Below, in pieces: positions 47,960-60,113 of a DNA stretch of 64,000 nucleotides (positions are counted from its first letter, which is position 1; the number at the start of each line of letters is the position of its first letter). Where the stretch lies: NCBI GenBank assembly GCA_036365515.1, contig CM070873.1, positions 230,097,876 to 230,161,875 on the forward strand, written 5' to 3'. Made by a program: the position numbers and the translations under genes. The notes under the pieces were generated by a model. The model made no database searches. It had not been told where the DNA came from and saw only the letters and a list, made by a program, of their open reading frames with translations. The stretch is from Torymus aiolomorphi. Lineage: Eukaryota; Arthropoda; Insecta; Hymenoptera; Torymidae.

Positions 47960-48329
47960 CTTCGATAAGCGTGGGACAGGGCGACGACGACTCGTGTCCC
48001 TGCTGCGCCATCACGAGGTTCGTCGTCGTGCTGGCCTGCGTGAGCATAGTATTGTGATGTCCTCCCACGATATGTCCACCGGCCGCTCTCGAGTGCATGT
48101 CCAGGTCCCAGAGCTGGGACGCCGCGTCCTCGGCCGCCCTGGTGGTCCCAGCGGCGCTCTCGGGCGTCGCCGGCTGATAATGCGGTGGGGGCGGCGGGGG
48201 CGACAGAACCCCGCTACTTGACACCTCGGAGCTGGACTCCTGCAGAGCGCCAGCGGAGGTAGGTCTGCCGCCCCATCTGCGCTTGACCCCGGCCACGGGT
48301 ACGCGTGGCTGCTGCATCGTCTGTAGCAT
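47960..48329 (-). CDS. EcR: EcR exon encoding the B1-type A/B (AF-1) domain
   Basis: Encodes residues 1-123 of the B1 form. The start is the ATG at 48329, because its upstream context reads GCCGCCGCC and no in-frame ATG precedes it. Signature blocks of insect EcR-B1 appear in order: KRRW (16-19), ESSSEVSSS (31-39), a proline run and LWDLD (73-77). In Drosophila B1 the KRRW motif is at the very N-terminus; here 15 residues precede it. The exon ends in phase 1 (GAA G, then gtacgg), so it joins the DBD exon as [12 protein letters not shown], matching the family. The B1 A/B domain carries ligand-independent activation function AF-1. The frame stays open upstream to about 48578, so translation could begin earlier by splicing from another exon. 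GC content is much higher than in the flanking intron. Confidence 0.85.
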
Positions 48330-48578
48330 GGCGGCGGCGGCGGGCCCGCTGACGAGGTGCACCCCGCCGGGGCCCGGTCCGCCCACCGCCACGCGGCCTC
48401 CGCCCTTCGCCAGGTCCACGGCCGTCGTGATCACCTCCACTCTGCCGCGCTGCTGCTGCTGCTGCTTCGCGACGTCCAGGGCAGAAAACGGGCCGCCGGC
48501 CTGCTGGCCCCCGGCCCCGCGCTCCAGTATCTTGCCCGTGACTTCGCCTTTTAGTTCACCTCGCGCACTGAAGAGCAC
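48330..48578 (-). other. EcR: Open frame continuous with the EcR-B1 exon, 5' UTR or N-terminal extension
   Basis: The B1 reading frame continues upstream for about 83 codons without an ATG, until an in-frame TGA just beyond 48578. It has a five-glutamine run and a Gly/Pro/Ala-rich, GC-rich composition. A pyrimidine-AG (ctcttcag, ending at 48568) could act as a splice acceptor and make this stretch coding from an upstream exon in phase 2. The simpler reading is unspliced leader with the ATG at 48329. The sequence alone does not decide. Confidence 0.45.
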
Positions 48579-48697
48579 AATCTCTCACTTTTTTTACTTT
48601 GGGTTCACTCACTCGTGCAGCGCGTGTGTGTTGCACACTTGTGTACTATATATACGCGCGCGGCTGTCTTGTTGTTATTTCGCGGGCGATACACCAC

Positions 48698-48702
48698 ACT
48701 GA
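48698..48702 (-). promoter_or_regulatory. Possible initiator (TCAGT) upstream of the B1 exon
   Basis: On the minus strand the arthropod initiator pentamer TCAGT occurs with its A at 48700, about 370 nt upstream of the B1 ATG. A TATTTAAAA-like stretch begins only about 23 nt upstream, closer than the usual -31. If used, it would give an unspliced 5' leader of about 370 nt. Such pentamers are common by chance, so this is a weak call. Confidence 0.2.
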
Positions 48703-50346
48703 GTCGGCATTTATTTTTAAATACACGCGTCTATGTATATCCTGCCGCGCGTCGCGTATATAGCGTATACAACGTACGCGTATATATCTATATATACACG
48801 CGCTCGCCTTATCTGCGAGAGAGAGCGCGCGCGGCGGCGGCGGGGCTGGCTTCGTTCAACGCCTCTGCGTTTGGCCTTGACGCCGTGTGCGCGCCGCTCT
48901 CTTCCTCCTCTCTCCTTGACCTTGATAAGCCGCGCGCGCACCGCCACTGGTGCGAGCGAGCGAGCGCTCGATCTAGATGGAAAGAGTGAGAGAGAGAATC
49001 CGCGTTCACTACTCCTCTCTTTACGATCCCGCGAGAGATTTTCCTCGCTCGCTGATAACAGCGCGAAATGGAGAGAGAAGTGGTAGTAGTACTAGTAGTT
49101 TTAACGCGACTAGCAGCAGGCAGCAGTCGTAGCGCTGCTGTCGGTCATCGGTGTGTGGTGGCGGGGGGGGGGGGGGGAGTGAGCGAGAAAATCGGGGTCA
49201 CGATCGCGTAAAAGAGAACGCACGACTATATCTATACACGCACTGTTGCTGCGTATAGGTGCGTATGTGTATATATATATATAACTCGCGCGAGTGAGCG
49301 TATTGCGGAGGCGGCGGTAGTGGTGGTGGTGGTGGTGGTACCGCTCCAATGTTTTCCTTCACACTCGCGGGCGCCGGCGACGATCCAGAAGTGAGGATGA
49401 TACTGTACGGCAATTGCAGCGCGACTCTCTCGCGCGCGCGTGAACGCGAATCGAGGTCACGCACTTCACCACGGAGCGATCGGTTTTCCACGCTTTTCTA
49501 TAGCGCTCCACTTCTTGGTTCTCTACAAACACACTCGCGGACACAATCTTGCACGTCTCCGCCGGAGTACTTGTCGTGGTGTCGCGCACTCTGTGGTTTC
49601 TTGTTTTATTTCAGGTGTATGTATGTTAACTCTGGGGAGTCTGGAACAACGATGGGTGACGTAGAAGACTAGCACTGGCACTGCACTTTATTTATATATA
49701 TATGTATATGTATGTATTTGAAGGGACGCACTCGCGCACAGAATACGGGCGGCGAAAATAAATTATAAGAGGCGGGTGTCAATAGCGCGCGAGAGAAGAA
49801 AAACCGCGGGGCGCCAGTTTCATGCGCGACGAGCTGCCGGTCGCGTGGGCGCCGCGAGACTGTCGCGTGAGGAAAATCGCGGCGTCGAAGCGCGGATAGT
49901 GCGACATGTTATATGTGCATAAGCGCGCACGACACTTCCACCTCCGCCCGGTTCGCACCCTTTTACATCCGTAACATCTCTCTCTCTCTCTCGCTCTCGC
50001 TCTCTTCTCTCTATTATCACTGTGCGAGCGAGCGAGAGCGATCGCGTTATTGTACACACACAGACACGGGGCGAGTGTTGTCTGTCTCTCTCTCTCGTTT
50101 CTCCCCGCTGCAGTTTGACAGCTGAGGAGAGCAGAAGCTCCGAAAAAACGCCGCGTAGAGAGAAAGAGTGAGAAAAGGAGAAGGGAGAAAGAAAAGCACA
50201 GTAACGTCGTCGCGGCGCACGATCCTGACGCGAGCGCGGCTCGTCACTGACTGAGGCCGCCTCGCTCTACCGCCGCCGCCGCGCCGCCGACACACTGACT
50301 CCGAGCTCGCTCGCTCTCTCTCGCTCTCTCTCACTCTCTTGCTCCG

Positions 50347-50380
<34 letters not shown>

Positions 50381-51738
50381 TCGTGCAGCGCGCAGGCCCG
50401 AGAGACGAGCACGCAGAGCCATGAGGAACGCGGGCTCCCCGCGAATGAGAGAGGGGGCGAACTCCGCCGCCGCCGCCACCTCGCGTGTAGGAGTGTATAC
50501 GTGTATATATATGTATGTATATACGGGAGCGCACACGTATATATACGCAAGGCTGGCTCTGCCAGCAGGTTACCCGCAGACGGAGATAGACGCAGAGATG
50601 CGCTCGCGCAGGATTGTAGGAGAGAAAGAGAGAGAGGGACTAGAAGTATGCTACGTGCGTGCATCCATGGGAGAGAGAGTGAGGAGAGAGAGGATGTCTG
50701 TGTGAGAGTATACGTAGCTGGCCTGTATGTGTGAACGCGTATACGAGAAGAGAGAGACCGAGAGTCGGCTGGGAAGAAGAAGACGACGAAGAAATCGCTT
50801 TAAAAGTGCACGCCGCGCGCAGAGCTGAATATTCGTGCGGGGATTTCTGATTTTGGCTTTGCCGCGCACGGTTCGCGTTTGTGGGTATGAGGAGATCTCG
50901 AGAGATTCCGAGGTTTTTCGAATTATATACGCGGGCTGTGAATTTTACGTTTTATCGATGACAATTGCCGAATATTTTTGTTCGGAGCTGAATATAATAT
51001 ATTACGAGGGAACTGAATTTTGCAACATATTTGGTAAAAATTTGTTTATCGGAAAAAACCGGAATAAATTATATTCAGCGCCGGGACAAAAATCTCTTTG
51101 TTTAGAACGCAGCACAACAGACATTCATACACGAACTAAACCTCGAAAATGCAAAACTGCACGAGTCATTCAACCGTTCGTGAAAAAAAAGAAAAAAAAC
51201 AGAGAAAAAAAAGAAAGAGAAAGAGAGGGACGAGGAACCGAGCCACTATGCAAAGCAGGACTGATAATAAACGTATTCCCATACACACGCATACAATGCA
51301 GCGAGGTTAGGACTGCGTAGAAAGCTAAAAAAAGAAGTGGGCGAGTACGACGCGCGATAGCCGCGCGGCGAGTGCCGTAGTAAAAGGATGAAACGCGCGT
51401 GTGCGCTCCGATACACACGCAAAACGTCGAGACTCAAAGAGCGCCGCCGACGAAAACTTATCGGAGAGAAAAAACTGACGCGCCTGCATACTTTTTTCTT
51501 CACTACGTGTGCACACACGTATACGCGTATAACACGTATATACGCATACAGGGCTTATCGGGGATGCGTGATCGAAAGCATTGACATTGCGCGGTAGCGG
51601 CGGTGCGCTCTCGCGAAACGGAGGCAGCGAGGCACGGGGCTCGAGATAGGTAGGTTGGTTGGATATATACACGCGCACGGAGAGAAAGGGAAAAATAAAT
51701 GCATCGACGAGTTTTGTGCGTCTGTGTTCACGTGCAGC

Positions 51739-51782
<44 letters not shown>

Positions 51783-52007
51783 GGAGATAGAGAGGCGCAC
51801 TCACACGGAGAGAGAAAGAGAGGGACGATTCCTGCGCGCGTTCGCGGGGAGAGTCAAGAATGCCAGGAGCAAGTTTAAGAGCCGGCAAAGATGCCAGTGT
51901 GACCGATCCTGTTTCTCCTTCTCCTCCCCTCTCTCTCTCTCTTTCTCTCCGTCTGCCTCTACATACCTCGTTCTTTAGTTTCTTTTCTATTTAATTCCCT
52001 GCTGCCC

Positions 52008-52066
<59 letters not shown>

Positions 52067-54616
52067 CCTATCCTTCTTCTTGATCTGTCTCTCTCTCTCC
52101 CCGTTCTCTCCCTCTCCCTTTTACACAGTGCGCACGAGCGCTTCTCTTTCTCTTTAACTGGTCGGAGAGTTGGTCACTCTACTCTCGCGTTTTCGTTTTC
52201 ACTATTATACATTGTATGCGCGTGCGCGTGTGCGTTACACACACACACACACACACTCGTATAGAGCCATGGACAAAAATGGGACACCATGGCGTTTGAG
52301 GAGCGTTTTGTTTTTGACCGTGAGCATATAGGGGCTGCTGCTTGCGTTTGTTTCTTTCCTCATCATATCCTGCGCGCGCGCGCGTATACGCTGCAGTGGC
52401 CAATGCACCAAAGGAATCTCATTGGCGCGCCGCGGGGAACTGGTTTTGTATATAGACGAGAGAAAGAGAGAGAGAGAGAGAGGATTATTTTACTTTTAAA
52501 TGGGCTGCATTAGCCGCGTAGTCGCTCGATTCGCGTTTCTTTCCTTTTTTTTCTTCATCTCTCGCTCCTTTTTAATGCAGACGAGAAATCGACTTTTGTG
52601 CCACGGCTGCTGCTGCAGTCCTCGTAATTGTCACTGGGGAGGCCAGGGCCAGTAATGATGGTCGTTCTCTGGGTGTATTTGAATACTGGACACGGCTATC
52701 GAGCTGCCAGATCTCGGCCAATTAATTTATCGGAATGGATGTAATTATCTAATGTCTCGCACGCGCGCGTTCGATGTCGGCCAGGATAATCGTTTGATAA
52801 CGTGAAATATATATAGTAATGCGTGACCGCTCGATGCGTAGAATAAGCGATTTTACGACACTATAGTTTGTATCGTAGATAGTAAATGTCATTATTCTAA
52901 ACGTCGTTACAACTTTGGGTTATTGTGTTTTCTTGAACATTTGCAATCAAATTAGTTTCAAAATTGTTTAATATTGAAACGATCCTTAATCATAGTGAAT
53001 GAATCGTTTCATTATCCTAAAAGAATTCATTATATTATAGATATAGAACCGTGTAGAAAGTTATCGATCACTCTGACGCACTTGCCATATTATAATATTA
53101 GAAATCCAATTTTTTTCGAAAACCATGAATTCTAACACTTTCTCCTTGCACTTCTCTTATATATACATATATACACGTCGCGTATTCTTTTTTTCGGTTT
53201 TCCCGCTTTTCAAAACCTTATCTCCTCCGCGCTTTCATCTGCGATTGCAAATTAAGTTTCAAATCCACCACTCTCGCGAACCCGTCGCGTTTTTCATAAA
53301 ACTTCAATTTACCAAATTGAAAATTTCCATCCAGCGCGCCGCATTACATATCCCGGATATCCCCCTGACGCGCGCCCCATTACTTTCGCAAAAACCCGCC
53401 ATTCAATGCACTTCGAAATTGCTTCTAGAATTCCATATCTCTCCCCTCGCTCGGACATTCCGTTATACACCTTATAATACATCATAAATTGGCAAACGCA
53501 ACGAGCGAGTATAACAAAGAAAAGGTCATCCGAGCCATCGTCCCTCCCCGCTGTATATATCGCAAAAACCGTGAAATTGCATCTCGGGGCATTCCGCGTC
53601 TATAACGACTCCCGCGCGCGCCCGCTCCCATATATATATAATACACACGCCGAGATGAATCACGCGAAAGGGGAGGGAAAAAACCCTTCGTATAACAAAC
53701 GCGCGAGGATGCACTCGCTGCAGCGCTCGTAAACAATCTCAGCGGCGCACCCATAGCTACACGCGCGCGCCGACGAGCAATTTTTCGATTCCCCTTGGCG
53801 CGCGAGATCCCCGCAAACACGCGGGGATTTCCGACGATCCTCCGCGCATTTAAAAATCAGGTTTGCAGAATGCACGGGCGAGAGAGAGGGTACGACGGTG
53901 CACGAGCGGGAGCAAAGAAGTGGGAAAATCCAGAGAGAGAAGGGATATATACGTATACACGTCGAAGGGAACGAGAAAGGGCCAAGGGGAAGGGTGTATG
54001 TATGTAGATGTGCGAGCGCGCCGGCGAGAAGTGGGGGTCGCAACCCTGTACCACCGCCGCCGCGCGTGACGTCATCCACCTGTTACGCCGGACAGAGAGA
54101 GAGCGAGTGCTGTGTGTGTATATATACTAGCGCAGGGAGAAGCTGTGGACGCGAGCAAGCGACGTTGTGTCGGCGGCTATGTATGTATGTGTGTATATAC
54201 ACGCGCAGCTCATGGGACACGACGACGACGGCGGCTGCGGCTGCAGCGGCGCTAGGTCGTGCCGAGCGAGAGGCCGCGCTTGGGTCACGGCCAGGAAAAT
54301 CAGGCCAGCTGCTGCTGCAGCCTCTTCGCTCGCTCTCCTTTCTCTCTCGCGCGCTGCTCTTTCTCTACAGGTATACACTTATACTCTCCGCCCCGGCGTT
54401 ATAGTCTCGCTCTCGAGCGAAGTATTTTCCAGCGCGAGAGAGACAGACGCTTAATTCATTCCTCGCGGAGGATTGATGGATTCGTACAGGGTGGTATGAA
54501 GTTTCGGGGTGGTGAGAAGAGGGAATCTGGGAGAGAGGGAGGGGAAGGATGCCGTTTATCACGTAATTATTTATTCTTAAAATGCGGAGGTGATGAATCT
54601 ATAAAAATGAATAAGT
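48703..54616. other. Region upstream of the EcR-B1 exon
   Basis: Strongly GC-rich and microsatellite-laden to about 50,900: (GGT)n at 49318-49340, a 15-G run at 49163-49177, and CT tracts at 49976-50012 and 50349-50373. Composition fits a promoter or 5' exon area. Open frames exist on both strands but none has an ATG, splice sites and recognisable product together. Confidence 0.45.
52010..52060. repeat. (TC)n microsatellite, about 51 bp
   Basis: Lies in a CT-rich stretch (51918-52160). A (TG)n(GA)n compound is at 51741-51783. Confidence 0.97.
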
Positions 54617-54778
54617 GAAAATAGTGGCTGACTGGTAAGAATAGGTGAAAAAATCGACTAATTTTCTCGTGAATATTCACTTATAACGTAATGGAAATTT
54701 TATTCCACCGCTTCAATAAGTGAATATTCAATATAGTATTAGTAGATTTTTTCACTTATTCGCACCAATAAGCGACTT
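54617..54778. mobile_element. Small palindromic MITE (about 160 bp)
   Basis: The left arm (AGTGGCTGACTGGTAAGAAT... to GAATATTCACTTAT, 54623-54684) is matched in inverted form by the right arm 54715-54778, with scattered mismatches. A loop of about 30 bp separates them. It lies directly against the TTAA-flanked element to its right. Confidence 0.6.
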
Positions 54779-55185
54779 TTAAGGTGGTGTAATAGTCCTA
54801 CTTTACCTCTAACCCTGTTTTATCGGCGGAACTTGTCAAAATAATTAATATAAATAAAAGGATAATGATTTGCGTCTTAAACAAATTCACTTGCCCTGCG
54901 TAATCCTCTAATACATCGTTCTACGAAGTTTTGAGACAACAAAACGACGACACCTTTGTTTATTTTTGGAACGAAAATTAACGAAAATTAACCAAATTTC
55001 GTTCCAAAAATAAACAAAGGTGTCGTCGTTTTGTTGTCTCAAAACTTCGTAGAACGATGTATTAGAGGATTACGCAGAGCAAGTGAATTTGTTTAAGACG
55101 CAAATCATTATCCTTTTATTTATATTAATTACTTTTACATGTTCCGCCGATAAAATAGTGTTAGTATAGTGCGACACCCCCTTAA
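54779..55185. mobile_element. Palindromic MITE with TTAA target-site duplication (about 400 bp)
   Basis: TTAA at 54779-54782 and 55182-55185 flank a 399-bp element. Its termini are GGTGGTGT and ACACCCCC. The two halves are inverted copies; the inner ~180 bp per arm are nearly perfect, meeting at a short centre around 54985-54995. TTAA duplication is typical of piggyBac-type transposition, so this may be a non-autonomous member. That assignment is inference from the duplication alone. There is no coding capacity. Confidence 0.75.
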
Positions 55186-57838
55186 CTTCATTCATATTTA
55201 GATAGTATATAGCTCTTAGCGAAGTCGAATCTATCCACTGAATCTTTTTTATTCGCCAGACAGTTATAAAAACCTCATATAAACATTTCAGTTACTTTAT
55301 ACGTTTTGCCATAGTTTGGAGAGGGCATTTAAATTGCCCCGTGAGTAACAAAACACATTTATAATTTATTTTTTGGGTCAACAATTTTTACAAACTATTT
55401 CTGTCAATATATTTTTATAAATAATATATATATATATACTTTATATTCTTAGATTCTTTGCGAATAATTTAATCTTTCCTCAATCTTGGCGATATATATA
55501 TCCCTGTTTCAACGAAAGAGTAAATTATAGAAGCAACACTGTTTACTGTGCGCTGTGACTAAACTCTTCTCCGACTTGCATCGTCTCACTTCTCTCTGTT
55601 CCACATTCACAACGCTGCCTTTTTTTTACTTTCCTCCGCGCGCTCAGCACACGACGCGACTATATAAATCATCGGAAGAAAAAGAACGAGGACGATGGCA
55701 TTATGCAAGCCAAGAGCTTCGTGGATTATATATTAATTAGAACGCTAGATCGGTGTTATATTTTGAGTATAGGGTATAGCGAGGGGGAGAGAAAAAAAAA
55801 GAAACGAAAATAGATCGACGCGATCGCGCGTGTGACTGACTTCTTCCGACTATTCTCTTTTTTTTTTTCACCGCTCTTTTCCGCGTGGCAATTAGGACTA
55901 AGTTTTCATATGTATATTTTCGGACAATCGGATTTTGTCAATGATGATGTAACGACTACTTCAAAATGTGTGTTCCTTTCTGTGCCAAGTGCGATGAACG
56001 TTCTCACGTGCTAAGACGATTTTTTGACAACTACTAGCTTCCTCATATTTTTATCATTTTTTTTTTACTCTAGGAAGCAGTCACTTAGTATTATAATAGA
56101 GTTTACGATTCCATGGATTTTTATGTTAAAATGGAGCATTAGCGCGAATTCAAATTCATTCAAGGTCTTGTATTGAGAACAGAGGCTATATACGTATCCA
56201 TTATGCAATCCGTGCAAAATCAAATAGATAACAGACGTAACTGAATATAATCGCGTTTCGTGCTTGACTTTTACCTTTTTTGCACAACCGTATACCTTTG
56301 AAAAGACCAGGAAAATGGTTAGGCGCTGATCCTAACTCGCATTATAAAACAAGATTGAATAATTATATTGATGGTTGCAATTAAGAGCAGTAGTTTGAAT
56401 ATTTTTTTCAAAAAGCGTGCAACATCGCGTAGAGGAAAAATATGGAATATCACGATACACCTTAACGCTCTTTTCATAATAAATTAATTGGCTCTTAATA
56501 CTGAAAAACAAATTGCGACTTAATTACGGTATAAAAATACACTCATCTTGCCATCCCTCAAATTACCTTACCCCGTTGAAAACACTCATGTATGCGAATC
56601 CTCGCGCCTGTAGACTTGTCCTATTAAAACAGCTCGACGCGATCTCTCCCTCTCTCTTTCTCTCCTGCTCTACCACTACTACGCTTAATTACATCGAAAA
56701 GGTTGAAAAAAAGGACAATGCGCAATAACGACGCTTCGTTACACGTGGGAACTGCGCGCGAAGAAGAACCGAGCGTAAACTGCTCAAGGAGAAGGAAAAA
56801 AAAAACACCAAGTTTAAGTTTTATGAAAAGTAAACCTCAAGGCGCGCACTCTCGGTATCTAGATATGAAAAATCACACGAAACCACCGGAGGCGCGCATT
56901 GCTACTAGCGCGAACTCTCGGCGTATAACAACTCTATCCGTGGAAAGGAATAATTTGTTGAGATTTACCTAAGTACCAAGAGCGCGCGAACAAAAGTCAG
57001 CTACTATAGCTTGAGCTTCTTTGCTCTACAGCTACTTCTGCTGCTATACGCGTCCTGGGAACGGCGCGGGAGAGGATCCGCTAATTAGCTGAATCCCCAT
57101 TATGATAATAAGAGCAATAAAATATCAGTCGACACTTCGCGCTCGCGCGCGCGCGGTAACAAAAGCCGCGCACTCCAGCAACGACGGAGAGGAAAAAAAA
57201 GAGATGGATATATACACAACGCGCGCGTGACAGCGCCGAAATGGAGAAGAGACACGGAAAATCGTGCCATTGTGCCGAGCGACGACGACGCTCTTTTTCA
57301 CTCGCAAGCGCACATAACGAGCGCGAGTATATATACGTACGCTTACACACAGAGTGCGAGAGATAAAGTATATATATACGTATGCGCTAGCGAGAGGGAG
57401 AGGGATAGAGAGACCGGACACGATTACAGAGTCGCGTGAAGCTTCGCTGAGCATCGTGCCGCCGCCGCTGAGGCCTTCGCCACGCATCAAGGCCTCTCTC
57501 TCTCTCTCTCTCTCTCTCGCGTTCCCCGGGCAGACGACGCGAGAGCGCGAACAAAAAGTGAAGTTTCAAGTTCCTCCGAGCGAGCGAGTGTCTTGAGACA
57601 CACGCGATAGAGAGAGAGAGAGAGAGACCCTTTTACACTGCGAGCGAAGGTCGGTTCTCGAACCGTTGCGAGATGCAATGTGGTATAGAGCTCGAGTATA
57701 GGTTGCGGAAATAAAGCTGAATGAAATGGGGCCGACGCTGGGTTTTCGCAAGGGGCGCGTGATTTTCCGAGAGGAATGTGACGAAACTTTTCGGCAGGTT
57801 ATGGAATGCGGGTTTGATTGTGTGAAGAAAAATGAGGT
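55186..57838. other. Noncoding-looking DNA
   Basis: AT-rich to about 56,500, then mixed. Short TA and CT tracts occur. No gene or element was recognised. Confidence 0.5.
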
Positions 57839-57894
57839 TGTGTGTGTGCGTGCGTGCGTGCGTGCGTGTGTGTGTGTGTGCGTGCGTGCGTGCA

Positions 57895-57989
<95 letters not shown>

Positions 57990-58004
57990 GTGTGTGTGTG
58001 TGTG
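57839..58004. repeat. (TG)n / (TGCG)n compound microsatellite, about 166 bp
   Basis: TG repeat with TGCG units at its left end, followed by GAGAGA. Alternating purine-pyrimidine sequence of this kind can adopt Z-DNA. Confidence 0.98.
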
Positions 58005-58442
58005 AGAGAGAAAGAATTTTGTAAAACGAACCTGTTTTGCGTGGTTTGCTGGTTGGAAAATATATATTTATTATATTCACGACGAGTTTTATATACTTGG
58101 GTGATCTCATAATAGCATCCGCGTTATGTATGTAAAGTTTTCTCGGATTTAAAATCGAAGCTTGCGCTTAGCATTTTTAATGGGTTCGTAGACGTTTAAT
58201 CTGCCGCGTGTGTATTAGTTTCCATTGGATCGAGAGTAGGCGAATGAGCAGGGAAAAATTATTCATAAATATTTGAGCCTGATCACGGTACACGTGATCA
58301 ATGGCCTGTCGTCGCCTGATTTAATCTGTCAATAACATGTATTCAGTTAAACCTCGCGAACGTGTAAAGCCTTTTTGGGGTGATAAAAAAGTTGGTCTGA
58401 ATTTTATAGATACAGGAATAGTACATTTCGACACGGGTGGGG

Positions 58443-58610
58443 AAGTCGATTATTTAGCTGGTGTGACTTTTTGCACGAGCGAAGCGAGTGCGAAAAAGCC
58501 ACACCACCTAAATAATCGACTTACGCACTAGTTTCGAACGGTATTTTATACCACGAGCGCCAAAAAATCATATCAAAGTTGTGATTTTGAGGTTAGAGTG
58601 GTATAAAATA
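58443..58610. repeat. Two adjacent hairpin-forming inverted repeats
   Basis: The first (58443-58522) pairs AAGTCGATTATTTAG with CTAAATAATCGACTT, with GTGTGACTTTTTGCAC and its complement inside and a GAGCGAAGCGAG loop. The second pairs TATTTTATACCA (58542) with TGGTATAAAATA (ending 58610). Together they may be the remains of one MITE. An open frame crossing them has no recognisable product. Confidence 0.6.
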
Positions 58611-58659
58611 ACATTATACGCGGGTTGAACTTTTTCTTCCCTTGACATATGGTACTCAC

Positions 58660-58711
58660 GTCTCCACCGCACAAATTGAACTGATCAGAAACAAAGAGTC
58701 GAACTTACCTG
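58660..58711 (-). promoter_or_regulatory. Candidate recursive-splicing ratchet point and 49-nt RS-type exon
   Basis: On the minus strand a pyrimidine-rich 3' splice site (CCCTTTTTTGTTTCAG, AG at 58709-58710) is fused directly to a consensus 5' splice site (GTAAGT at 58708-58703). This juxtaposition defines ratchet points in long Drosophila introns. A second donor (GTGAGT) follows after 49 nt (exon 58708-58660), the arrangement known for RS exons. The strand matches EcR. The site is 10 kb upstream of the B1 exon, where an intron from a more distal (A-type) first exon would run. It could instead be an ordinary small exon. Confidence 0.45.
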
Positions 58712-59990
58712 AAACAAAAAAGGGAAAGGTAATTTAATACAGATACAGAGGTAAGAATTTGTGCCTTATTACAGAACCTTGAAGTGTAAACATTCTTTGG
58801 TATACTTTTTGTTTGAGTTATTAAATATCAATAGAAAACCATAATCCATTTACAAGCAATAAATCCTATTCTACTCTCGAATTTCCCCTCGGCTAAACTG
58901 TACATTTCCTGTTATACCAAAAGAGCCAAACGTAAACAGGGCACCGCTGTCCCTCCGTCGACTTTCCTCTCACTCGGTCGCTCTCTTGCACACTCGTCGG
59001 CGCGTACACACACATCTCTTTCCGATCTATTTTTTTCGTGTTCTCTCTCCCTCGCCTCTTACCCGCATACAGAAGAACCCTCGCGCCACTCGTATACATA
59101 TATACCTACACTCTTCGCGCACTATCTCTATCCAACATCGAGGAACGCGCGCGCGAGGGGGGCATTATCTTTCGCGTTCGTTTATAATTTCTCAGCTCTG
59201 TGTGTGTATATGTATGTATATTCAAGCTGCTCACGTGCTTCGCGTCTGTATATCTTTCCCTTCCCCTCTGCGCGTGCAAGCAGGTACACACTACGTGCGC
59301 TTTCGTTTGAAAAAGGAAAAACGTACGGTCGGGCAGGGAAAAAAACGGTCGCGGCATTTTAATTCTCGGGCAGCGGCCGCTGCATGCCTTATTAGTAAGC
59401 GGAATCCACGACGAGCGCATGCGCGCGCGGGGAGAAAAGAGAGACGGCCGAGAAAATTTAAATAGCGGCGAGTTTAAGAGCCGAAATGGCGTATATGGAC
59501 GAATGCGTCTGGCCTTGAATGCAGCGAGAGGCGCTCGCTCGCTCGCTCGGTAATGAAAATAAGGCACGAGGGGTTTTCAATGCAAACGACGCGAGTGATT
59601 GATCTGAGGAGCTGCTGCTGCTGTATGAACGAAAACAGAAAAGGTAATGTGTGCAGCGAGTTTATGTTGAAGCGCGCGAGAGTATAAGGGAAAAGAAAGC
59701 GAACGCGCGAGCGAGCTGTATTATAGCCCGTAAATGCTAATGCGCGCTGAGATGGTGAGGAAATGTTTTTTTCCTGATGGAAAGAGAGAAGGAGAAGAGA
59801 ATAGATAAGTTTTATAAAGCGCGGCCTTGAAACATCGAAATATTTGATTTAATTTGTTTATGGAATTTTTTGTAGATGATTAAGAAGGTCAACGGGTTTC
59901 CGATATAATCGGTGCTGTGTATAATAGCGTTCTGAGGAATGCGTTTGAAGATCGTTCAATAACCGCTGATGACATCGAAACGAGGTGGAG

Positions 59991-59991
<1 letters not shown>

Positions 59992-60059
<68 letters not shown>

Positions 60060-60060
60060 A

Positions 60061-60107
<47 letters not shown>

Positions 60108-60113
60108 ACACAC
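59992..60113. repeat. (CA)n microsatellite, about 120 bp, with CC and CCCA interruptions
   Basis: Interrupted near 60027-60030 and 60056-60065. The pure flanks suggest a still mutable repeat. Confidence 0.98.

Noticed and set aside
48568..48612. Possible 45-bp intron upstream of the B1 exon (gtgagt ... cttcag)
   Set aside because: It is shorter than normal insect introns and is not needed if the ATG at 48329 is used; kept only as the alternative acceptor noted for the extension.
49454..49466. AGGTCA-c-GCACTT, resembling an ecdysone response element
   Set aside because: The second half-site and spacing do not fit the one-base-spaced inverted repeat. A single half-site is expected by chance in 64 kb.
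58337..58531. 64-codon plus-strand frame over the hairpin at 58443-58522
   Set aside because: Half of it is the two arms of an inverted repeat. No family is recognisable.
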